From contig JADHRO010000108.1 in the NCBI GenBank assembly GCA_016777395.1, positions 1 through 7,153 on the forward strand: a DNA stretch of 7,153 nucleotides. The letters are read 5' to 3'. The stretch's first letter is position 1. Each line of letters opens with the position of its first letter. Shown here piece by piece: positions 1 through 6,604 of this stretch. Below the pieces are notes generated by a model that saw nothing but the letters and a program-made list of their open reading frames with translations, was not told the DNA's origin and did no database searches. Position numbers and translations under genes: made by a program. This DNA is from Chitinophagales bacterium. Its GTDB lineage: Bacteria; Bacteroidota; Bacteroidia; Chitinophagales; UBA8649.

Positions 1-2790
1 GAAGAGATGCTGAAGGTCATTGGTGAACAAAGTCTAGACACATTGATTGATAAAACAATTCCAAAAAACATAAGAACGAATGGTCTTCGATTAGCCGCTC
101 CCTTGAGCGAGTATGAATTTTTGAAGGAAGTCAAAGAAGTTGCTCAAAAAAATAAGGTTTATTCATCTTACATTGGCATGGGTTATTACAACACTATTAC
201 CCCTGCTGTGATACGAAGAAACATTTTTGAAAATCCAGGATGGTATACCCAGTATACCCCTTATCAAGCTGAGATTGCTCAAGGAAGATTAGAGTCTTTG
301 CTTAATTTTCAAACCATGGTTGCTGACTTGACTGGTTTACCAATAGCCAACGCCTCATTATTGGATGATGCAACTGCAGCAGCCGAGGCTATGTCCATGT
401 TTTATAACACCTTCAATAAACGAACGATAACAGCTCGTAAATTTTTTGTAGATAAACATTGTTTTCCCCAAATAATTGATGTACTCAAAACGCGAGCTAC
501 TCCTATTAATATAGAATTGGTCATTGATGACTATAAAGAGGTAAAATTAGATGAGAACTATTTTGGCGCACTTGTTCAGTACCCAAATGCAGAAGGAAGT
601 ATTGAAGATTACCGTGCTTTTACAGAAAAAGTGCATGAGCTAAAGGCTTATGTAGGCGTCGTAGCCGATCTAATGAGTCTAGCAGTAATAATAGAGCCTG
701 GCGCATGGGGTGCAGACTGCGTTGTAGGAAATACGCAACGTTTTGGAGTTCCTATGGGTTTTGGAGGACCTCACGCAGCTTATTTTGCCACGCGAGAAGA
801 GTTTAAACGAATTATTCCAGGACGAATAATTGGTGTTTCCAAAGATCGACTCGGTGATAAAGCCTTGCGGATGGCTCTTCAAACTAGAGAGCAACATATC
901 CGAAGAGAAAAAGCTACTTCAAATATCTGTACAGCTCAAGCCTTGTTGGCTAATATAGCCGGGATGTATGCGGTCTATCATGGTTATGAGGGGATTAAAG
1001 AGATTGCAACCACCATCCATAGAATGGCAAATAATTTGGCCAAAAACTTAGAAAATCTAGGTTTTGAAATCAAGCACTCTGCCTTTTTTGATACCTTGTT
1101 CATTTCATTAAAAGATACAGAAAAACTAAAGACCATAGCAGAGAATGCCTCAATGAACTTTTACTACAATGATAATAGCGTACAAATTTCAATTGATGAG
1201 ACAAGCAGCTTAGAAGATCTAGCTCTCATTGTTTCTGTATTCAAAGAATATGGCACAACTATACAAACTTCAGAAAACCATGAGTTTGTTATTCCTTCAG
1301 AATTACATCGAAGCAGTAAATTTCTTCAACATGATGTTTTCAACTTATATAGAAGTGAAACTGAGTTGATGCGATACATTAAAAAACTAGAAAATAAAGA
1401 TCTTTCACTTATGCATGCAATGATACCTCTTGGGTCTTGCACCATGAAGTTAAATGCAGCTGTAGAGCTAGAGCCACTATCTTGGAATGAATTTGCAAAT
1501 ATTCATCCATTTGCGCCTTCCAATCAAGTGGAAGGTTACATGCAACTCATCCAAGAATTAGAAGCTCAACTTAATGAGATAACCGGTTTTCACGCTACTT
1601 CCTTGCAACCTAACAGTGGAGCGCAAGGTGAATTTTCTGGATTAATGGTCATTCAGGCATATCATCATGACCGAGGAGATAATCATCGAGATATCGTTTT
1701 AATTCCTTCTTCAGCTCATGGCACTAATCCTGCGTCAGCAGTGATGGCCGGATGCAAGGTAGTCGTTGTTAAATGCGATGATTACGGCAATATTGACAAA
1801 ACTGACCTTCAGGAAAAAGCTATACTTCACAAAGACAATCTTTCCTCACTGATGATAACCTACCCAAGCACGCATGGAGTGTTTGAACATCATATCAAAG
1901 AAATTATCCAGATAGTTCATGAAAATGGTGGTTTGGTGTATATGGATGGAGCAAATATGAATGCGCAGGTTGGACTAACTAGTCCGGGAGCGATTGGTGC
2001 TGATGTATGCCATTTAAACCTTCATAAAACTTTTGCTATTCCACATGGAGGTGGTGGCCCCGGAATGGGACCAATTTGTGTAAGCAAAGACTTGGCTCCA
2101 TTTTTACCTAAGAATGCGCAAGTAAATATGGGTGGGGAAAAAGGAATTACAGGAATTTCTGCTGCTCCATGGGGAAGTGCTTCCATCTTGTTAATTTCTT
2201 ATGCCTACATTAAAATGTTGGGTGCAGAGGGTTTGACACAATCTACCAAATATGCTATTTTAAGTGCCAATTACATCAAATCGCGCTTGGAGTCCGCTTA
2301 TGATATCTTGTATACAGGAAAGGAACATGGAAAGGTTGCTCACGAGTTAATTTTAGATTTTAGACCCTTTAAACATTCCTTGAAAATTGAAGTCGAAGAT
2401 GTTGCTAAGCGACTTATTGATTTCGGATTTCATGCACCAACAGTCTCCTTTCCAGTTGCAGGAACCTTGATGATCGAACCTACTGAAAGTGAAAGTAAGA
2501 TAGAGCTAGACAGATTTTGTGATGCCATGCTCGCTATTAAAGAAGAAATCGACCAGATCGCTAAGGGAGATCTTCACACTGAAGACAATCCATTAAAAAA
2601 TGCGCCGCACACCATGCTTGAGGTTTGTGCCTCTGAATGGAATCACTCCTATACTAGAGAATTAGCTGCATTTCCTTCCAATTTTAGCAAAACCAATAAA
2701 TTTTGGCCTAGCGTTGCAAGAGTTAATAACTCGCATGGAGACCGAAACCTAATTTGCACCTGTGCTCCAATCGCTGCTTACCAGGAATAA
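1..2790 (+). CDS. gcvP: Glycine dehydrogenase (decarboxylating), glycine cleavage system P-protein, 5'-partial
   Basis: This is the pyridoxal-phosphate enzyme that decarboxylates glycine and passes the aminomethyl group to the lipoyl arm of GcvH, in the cytoplasm. The frame is open from base 1. The first ATG (base 7) is probably internal, because family members normally have about 15-20 more residues ending in an RHIGP-type segment, and the two codons before it read Glu-Glu in frame. From that Met, 927 residues are visible, near the full length of the single-chain form. The N-terminal half (about 1-430) matches the GcvPA-like half (NPGWYTQYTPYQAEIAQGR, GVPMGFGGPHAAYFA). The C-terminal half matches GcvPB: PLGSCTMKLN at 474-483, SSAHGTNP at 568-575, and NLHKTF with the PLP lysine at Lys674, followed by a Gly-rich GGGGPGMGP loop. 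The end RVNNSHGDRNLICTC is typical. No frameshift or missing catalytic residue was seen. Other gcv genes are not in the window. Confidence 0.97.
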   Translation, partial: EEMLKVIGEQSLDTLIDKTIPKNIRTNGLRLAAPLSEYEFLKEVKEVAQKNKVYSSYIGMGYYNTITPAVIRRNIFENPGWYTQYTPYQAEIAQGRLESLLNFQTMVADLTGLPIANASLLDDATAAAEAMSMFYNTFNKRTITARKFFVDKHCFPQIIDVLKTRATPINIELVIDDYKEVKLDENYFGALVQYPNAEGSIEDYRAFTEKVHELKAYVGVVADLMSLAVIIEPGAWGADCVVGNTQRFGVPMGFGGPHAAYFATREEFKRIIPGRIIGVSKDRLGDKALRMALQTREQHIRREKATSNICTAQALLANIAGMYAVYHGYEGIKEIATTIHRMANNLAKNLENLGFEIKHSAFFDTLFISLKDTEKLKTIAENASMNFYYNDNSVQISIDETSSLEDLALIVSVFKEYGTTIQTSENHEFVIPSELHRSSKFLQHDVFNLYRSETELMRYIKKLENKDLSLMHAMIPLGSCTMKLNAAVELEPLSWNEFANIHPFAPSNQVEGYMQLIQELEAQLNEITGFHATSLQPNSGAQGEFSGLMVIQAYHHDRGDNHRDIVLIPSSAHGTNPASAVMAGCKVVVVKCDDYGNIDKTDLQEKAILHKDNLSSLMITYPSTHGVFEHHIKEIIQIVHENGGLVYMDGANMNAQVGLTSPGAIGADVCHLNLHKTFAIPHGGGGPGMGPICVSKDLAPFLPKNAQVNMGGEKGITGISAAPWGSASILLISYAYIKMLGAEGLTQSTKYAILSANYIKSRLESAYDILYTGKEHGKVAHELILDFRPFKHSLKIEVEDVAKRLIDFGFHAPTVSFPVAGTLMIEPTESESKIELDRFCDAMLAIKEEIDQIAKGDLHTEDNPLKNAPHTMLEVCASEWNHSYTRELAAFPSNFSKTNKFWPSVARVNNSHGDRNLICTCAPIAAYQE

Positions 2791-2976
2791 GTATATGGCT
2801 ATCTTATAAAAAGTGTTGCTTTAAAACTCTTCTCCAGGAGCCTCCATCTTTTTAGTAATTATCTAAATCCATGGAAACGGCAAGGTATATATCTTTGTAA
2901 ATTTCGGAATAATACATCGTCTCGAACCTTGGTTATCGTCATCTATTCATGATATTTTTACAGGATTATTAAATAT

Positions 2977-3005
2977 TTTGTTCATTGATTTTTGCAATAG
3001 ATTTG
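2977..3005 (+). promoter_or_regulatory. Candidate Bacteroidota promoter P1 (TTTG-N17-TAGATTTG)
   Basis: TTTG at 2977-2980 is followed after 17 bases by TAGATTTG at 2998-3005. This is a full match to the TTG / TAnnTTTG pattern known for the primary sigma factor of Bacteroidota, within the spacing reported for Flavobacterium. The start of transcription would fall near 3012, giving a leader of about 107 bases before the ATG at 3119. That leader would contain the whole 10-bp inverted repeat at 3024-3090. The assignment rests on sequence pattern only. Confidence 0.5.
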
Positions 3006-3090
3006 TCATCCTATTTTGACAATTCGATGACACTATTGTTCACCTTAAAATTGCTTACAAAGTACTTTTGAAAGACCTTTGTGTCATCGA
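3004..3090. repeat. Inverted repeat TCGATGACAC / GTGTCATCGA plus an extra TGTCATC copy; possible operator or leader hairpin
   Basis: TCGATGACAC at 3024-3033 is the exact reverse complement of GTGTCATCGA at 3081-3090, with 47 bases between them. The core TGTCATC occurs a third time at 3004-3010, so the three cores run +, -, + at 3004, 3026 and 3082. The two + copies overlap or directly follow the TTTG of the -7 boxes of P1 and P2. This fits an operator for a DNA-binding regulator, or a 10-bp stem in a leader transcribed from P1. It does not resemble a classical Fur box, and no known riboswitch was recognised. Confidence 0.45.
3051..3081 (+). promoter_or_regulatory. Candidate proximal promoter P2 (TTG-N20-GACCTTTG, with an embedded TACTTTTG)
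   Basis: TTG at 3051-3053 lies 20 bases before GACCTTTG at 3074-3081, which matches TAnnTTTG at all but the first base. Transcription would start near 3088, giving a leader of about 30 bases. A second box, TACTTTTG at 3063-3070, matches the pattern fully, but its nearest upstream TTG (3036-3038) is 24 bases away, slightly outside the usual range. One of these probably serves the gene at 3119, but sequence alone cannot choose between them or P1. Confidence 0.4.
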
Positions 3091-3118
3091 GATAAAATTT
3101 TAATTTAAAACATTCAAA

Positions 3119-4366
3119 ATGAAACAAGTATTTACTTTCTTACTTCTTTTTACTTTAAGTATTTCTTCCGCTCAACTATTAGAGGACAGTGTGGTTATGG
3201 GTCCTAGTTTCACCAATGACATCTTTTATAGTTTTGATAATGGCGAAGTGGATTCATACAGTGGAGCATCCTGGACAGTTGCTTTTTACAATAAGTCACA
3301 ATCTGGAGCGATAATGCTAAACGGTGGACATGGAGTGGAGCTATGGAATGCCAGTGATGACACATCCCAGTTTGCCAATATTATCGATACTGTAGGAATA
3401 AGTTCTTGGACGCAACTATACGATACGGATACGATATGGAATGCACACTCAGCGTTCGAAGGGGACGCGCTAAATAGCCAATGGAATTATGGTTGGGGCG
3501 ATTACGATATAAGTACACATATTATAAGAGGTTCAAGAATTTTTGTTTTAAAATCAATTGAACAAAATTATTTTAAAGTTCTTGTTGAAAAAAAGGATTA
3601 TGGTGTTTTCCACTATCGATATGCTAGCCTAGATAATAGCTTCGATACGACCATAGTGGTCAATGTCCCAGACTACTCAAATAAGTCCTACGCCTACCTC
3701 AATATGGATAATCACATCTTACAAGATAGAGAGCCTAATCACAGCGAATGGGACTTACTTTTTACAAAATATTCAACAGATTTAGGCTTTGCATATTACC
3801 CAGTGACTGGAGTTGTATCCAATGAGGGTATAGAAGTAGCGGAAATAAAAGAATTACCCAACAATGCAAGTTATACAGCGCAAGATTTCAACGCTTCAAA
3901 AACTGTTATAGGTAGTGATTGGAAAACTTTTGACCAAAATACATTCTCATATTTACTGCAAGACACCTTAACCTATTTCGTTCGGATTGAAAACGGAGAC
4001 GTATATAAACTTGATTTTACCACTTTTGAAGGTAGCTCTACCGGAAAAATTAAATTTAATAAAGAGTTAGTATCAACAGGGCCTACAGGTGTTCAGTCAT
4101 CAAACGAAGCACTGAGTTTACATTCAATTTACCCCAACCCAAGCATTGGCAGCGCAGACATTGTTTTCTCAAACACAAGAAAGGAGAATATTAACATTCG
4201 TGTATACAACCTAGTTGGCAATTTGGTCTACCAGGCTAATGCATATTCTTACAACGGCTTAAACAGCTTTCGAATCAATTTAGATTTTGTTGAAAACGGA
4301 GTTTACCTTGTTCAAATAGGTAATGGATTTTTTGTCAAAACTCAAAAGCTAGTTATTAATAACTAA
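3119..4366 (+). CDS. Secreted protein with two HmuY-like units and a T9SS type A sorting domain
   Basis: This is a predicted surface or secreted ligand-binding protein, probably a haem-binding (haemophore-like) partner of the next gene's receptor. A signal peptide spans residues 1-18 (MKQ, hydrophobic core, SSA|Q). Residues about 28-175 are HmuY-like: FYSFDNGEV (36-44), SWTVAF (51-56), IMLNGG (65-70), a strand at 138-160 and YRYASLDNS (166-174). Residues about 190-317 repeat the same plan: EWDLLFTKY (210-218), VTGVVSNEGIEVAEI (229-243), TYFVRIENGDVYKLDFTTF (285-303) and GKIKF. After a linker, residues 336-415 are a T9SS sorting domain with YPNP (338-341), RVYNLVGNLVY, NGVYLVQI and a final KLVINN. 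The start is chosen for the signal peptide; the upstream sequence is A-rich with no Shine-Dalgarno, as is common in this phylum. The gene lies 9 bases before the receptor gene. HmuY-family membership rests on motif pattern and context; the ligand is inferred. Confidence 0.75.
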   Translation: MKQVFTFLLLFTLSISSAQLLEDSVVMGPSFTNDIFYSFDNGEVDSYSGASWTVAFYNKSQSGAIMLNGGHGVELWNASDDTSQFANIIDTVGISSWTQLYDTDTIWNAHSAFEGDALNSQWNYGWGDYDISTHIIRGSRIFVLKSIEQNYFKVLVEKKDYGVFHYRYASLDNSFDTTIVVNVPDYSNKSYAYLNMDNHILQDREPNHSEWDLLFTKYSTDLGFAYYPVTGVVSNEGIEVAEIKELPNNASYTAQDFNASKTVIGSDWKTFDQNTFSYLLQDTLTYFVRIENGDVYKLDFTTFEGSSTGKIKFNKELVSTGPTGVQSSNEALSLHSIYPNPSIGSADIVFSNTRKENINIRVYNLVGNLVYQANAYSYNGLNSFRINLDFVENGVYLVQIGNGFFVKTQKLVINN

Positions 4367-4375
4367 AGTAAGCAC

Positions 4376-6604
4376 ATGAAGCGGATTCTTCCAATCATAT
4401 TTTGTTTAGTTTTGTGCCTCGCCAAAAATGTCGAGGCACAAAACTTTGTACAAGTATTTGATGCAGAATCATTAGAACCCCTTCCCTATGCACATATAAC
4501 TCTAACAGAGTTAAGTTCTAAGCAATTTATTAAAACTATTACTGACATTGATGGTAGACTTGAATTACCCTTCGCAGGTGAAACAAACTTTGAACTTAGT
4601 CATATTGGGTATGAACCCATTTCAAAAATTATTAAACCAAGAAGGAATATTATTATTCATGCCTTTTCTTTTGAAACTGCAATTGATGAAGTGGCGATAA
4701 CAGGCAGTCCTAAAGAACGCAATGCCGATGAAAGCATGTACGATGTGCATATAATAGCTCAAGAAGAACTCGAGCAGCGAGCAGCGGTCAACTTATCAGA
4801 TGCCTTAATTAACCAACTTAATTTTCAAATTAGTAGAGATGGGGTTCTTGGATCTCAAGTTAATCTGCAAGGTTTAGGCGGAAACAATGTTAAAATCATG
4901 ATAGATGGAGTACCAATCATTGGTCGCCTAGATGGCAATATTGATTTAAGCCAAATCAATATGAATAATATAGAGCGTATTGAGGTTGTAGAAGGGCCTT
5001 TGTCCGCTATCTATGGCTCAAATGCAATTGCTGGAGTAATCAATCTGATTACCAAACAGAGTCAACAAAATAAGGTAGAAGGTTTTGTAAACACTTACTA
5101 TGAAAGTATCGGTACATACAACATCGATGCTTTACTAGGATTTAAAAAAGATAAACATTTCGTTCAGCTAAGCGGGGGGAGATATTTTTTTGATGGTTGG
5201 AATCCAAGGTCTTTTGATAGGGATGTGCAGTGGAACCCAAAAGAACAATACTTTGGGGCAATCAATTATGTATATCGTTCAAAAAATGATTGGTTTCATA
5301 AATTTAAAGGCAACATTTTTCAAGACAAAATATTAAATAGATATGACCCAGCGGGTTCTATTCCCTCAGCATTTGATGATTGGTATATAACCCAAAGAAT
5401 CGATGGAAACTATGCTGTAATGGGCGAAATTAATGAGCATCTCACTTTTAATAATACCAGTTCTTACAACCATTATAATAGAGTGAAAAACCGTTATCAA
5501 AAAGACCTTAGTACTTTGGAAAGTAACTTAATACAAGATACTGATAGTGAAGATAATCAAGATACCACTCAAGCTAATCAGTGGATGACTCGAGCATATA
5601 TCTCATGGGATAATCTAGAAAAAAGAGTAAGTATACAAGCAGGAATTGACATTAACATTGAAAATGGTAAGGGCGGTAGATTTCAGGGAGAGGACGGATC
5701 TTCGGCACTAATTGCGGATCTCGCACCTTTTATTAGCATGAAGATTAGAATCAATGAAAAGATGAATATTCAGCCCGCATTGCGATATGCTTACAATTCG
5801 CAATTTAACGTTTTACCCACGCCATCATTACAATATAAATATGATATAAACGATCAATTAATTTTTCGTTTTAATTATGGGATGGGATTTCGAGCACCTA
5901 GCTTAAAAGAAATGTATCTCGTTTTTAATGATGCTAACCACAACATATTTGGAAACAAAAATTTGATTCCAGAGCAGTCTCAAAACTTAAGTTCTTCCAT
6001 CCTTTATAAGACAAGTAAAAAACTGCATAAGTATCAGTTAAATGGAAAAGTATTCTATAATTACAAGTACAATGCCATAGCACTAATACCTGATGAAAAC
6101 AATCTATTTCAATATATAAACATTGCAGATTATACCTCATTGGGTGCGCAGATAAGCGGAAAATACACTTTCAAAAACTTTACCACCAAGCTTGGCTTTT
6201 CCTATACCGGATTATCCAACAATGTATTTACAAGCGTATCAAATGGCAATTCTTTTTTCTTTTATCCTCAGCTCCAAAGTAACGTAAACTATATTTTTAG
6301 AAAAGTCAATTTAAGTTTATCTCTGTTTAATAAATGGAATGGTAGTCGGAAAGATTTTATTTTAACGGGTATAAACGATGCCGCTGAAGAAGTTTTAATT
6401 GAGTCATATAACTTAATGGATTTCACTATTCAGAAAGGATTTGTAGGAAATCGAATTCGAGTTAATGCAGGAATCAAGAATTTATTAAATGTATCCAATG
6501 TGAACGGTTCTAGTTCTACAGGTCCGCACAATGGAGGTGAAGGTGCAACGCAAATTGCTGCGGGTAGGACCTACTTTATAGGACTTAAAATCGGAAGTAA
6601 CTGA
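4376..6604 (+). CDS. TonB-dependent outer-membrane receptor, HmuR/haem-receptor-like
   Basis: This is a 742-residue outer-membrane importer powered by TonB. The signal peptide covers residues 1-21 (VEA|Q). Residues about 23-95 form a carboxypeptidase-regulatory-like domain (LPYAHITL, TDIDGRLEL, HIGYEPI), typical of Bacteroidota. A TonB-box-like DEVAITG lies at 104-110. The plug spans about 120-228 with VNLQGLGGNNVKIMIDGVP, RIEVVEGPLSAIYGSNAIAG and VINLITK. The rest is a beta-barrel ending in GRTYFIGLKIGSN. FRAP at 505-508, His522 and NKNL at 527-530 followed by PE (532-533) copy the FRAP...His...NPNL/NPDL region of haem receptors such as HemR and HmuR, with Lys in place of the box's Pro. No obvious plug histidine is visible, apart from H125 at its edge. 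HmuY-like genes lie on both sides: 9 bases after one, and overlapping the next by one base. Receptor class is certain; haem as substrate is likely but unproven. Confidence 0.92.
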   Translation: MKRILPIIFCLVLCLAKNVEAQNFVQVFDAESLEPLPYAHITLTELSSKQFIKTITDIDGRLELPFAGETNFELSHIGYEPISKIIKPRRNIIIHAFSFETAIDEVAITGSPKERNADESMYDVHIIAQEELEQRAAVNLSDALINQLNFQISRDGVLGSQVNLQGLGGNNVKIMIDGVPIIGRLDGNIDLSQINMNNIERIEVVEGPLSAIYGSNAIAGVINLITKQSQQNKVEGFVNTYYESIGTYNIDALLGFKKDKHFVQLSGGRYFFDGWNPRSFDRDVQWNPKEQYFGAINYVYRSKNDWFHKFKGNIFQDKILNRYDPAGSIPSAFDDWYITQRIDGNYAVMGEINEHLTFNNTSSYNHYNRVKNRYQKDLSTLESNLIQDTDSEDNQDTTQANQWMTRAYISWDNLEKRVSIQAGIDINIENGKGGRFQGEDGSSALIADLAPFISMKIRINEKMNIQPALRYAYNSQFNVLPTPSLQYKYDINDQLIFRFNYGMGFRAPSLKEMYLVFNDANHNIFGNKNLIPEQSQNLSSSILYKTSKKLHKYQLNGKVFYNYKYNAIALIPDENNLFQYINIADYTSLGAQISGKYTFKNFTTKLGFSYTGLSNNVFTSVSNGNSFFFYPQLQSNVNYIFRKVNLSLSLFNKWNGSRKDFILTGINDAAEEVLIESYNLMDFTIQKGFVGNRIRVNAGIKNLLNVSNVNGSSSTGPHNGGEGATQIAAGRTYFIGLKIGSN

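Larger units (their letters stand above)
2791..3118. other. Intergenic region between gcvP and the HmuY/TonB-receptor operon
   Basis: These 328 bases are AT-rich and hold no convincing coding frame: the short ATG frames on the + strand stop within about ten codons. No stable GC-rich hairpin followed by a T-run is visible after the gcvP stop. The GGAG/CTCC blocks near 2835-2845 leave one-base loops and cannot fold. The left half (2791-2970) holds nothing I can assign. The right half (2977-3090) holds the promoter candidates and inverted repeats listed separately, so it is best read as the regulatory region of the gene at 3119. Confidence 0.7.

Noticed and set aside
243..260. Nine-base direct repeat GTATACCCA / GTATACCCC
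   Set aside because: It encodes the conserved YTQYTP segment of GcvP, so protein constraint explains it.
679..897. 72-codon open frame on the - strand
   Set aside because: It lies wholly inside the well-conserved gcvP coding region, its translation resembles no family I recognise, and it has no upstream signals; it is a shadow frame.
2805..2860. Possible rho-independent terminator after gcvP
   Set aside because: The AGTGTT/AAACT pairing has a mismatch and only three plus two pairs, and the GGAG/CTCC blocks leave one-base loops, so no stable stem precedes the TTTTT.
2890..2897. TATCTTTG, a full match to the -7 box pattern
   Set aside because: No TTG lies 17-23 bases upstream, and the site is more than 200 bases from the next gene; P1 and P2 are better candidates.
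2925..2934. AACC-TT-GGTT inverted repeat, with ATCGTC direct repeats nearby (2916 and 2935)
   Set aside because: The loop is only two bases and the repeats are six bases long, so chance is an adequate explanation.
2984..2998. ATTG-N7-CAAT as a possible Fur-type operator
   Set aside because: Only four bases pair on each side, and it does not match the GATAATGATAATCATTATC pattern beyond AT content.
3422..3433. Tandem GATACG GATACG
   Set aside because: Only two 6-base copies within a coding region, encoding an ordinary Asp-Thr pair; no sign of a repeat array.
5934..6140. 68-codon open frame on the - strand
   Set aside because: It lies inside the receptor's beta-barrel coding region opposite conserved residues and has no recognisable domain; it is a shadow frame.
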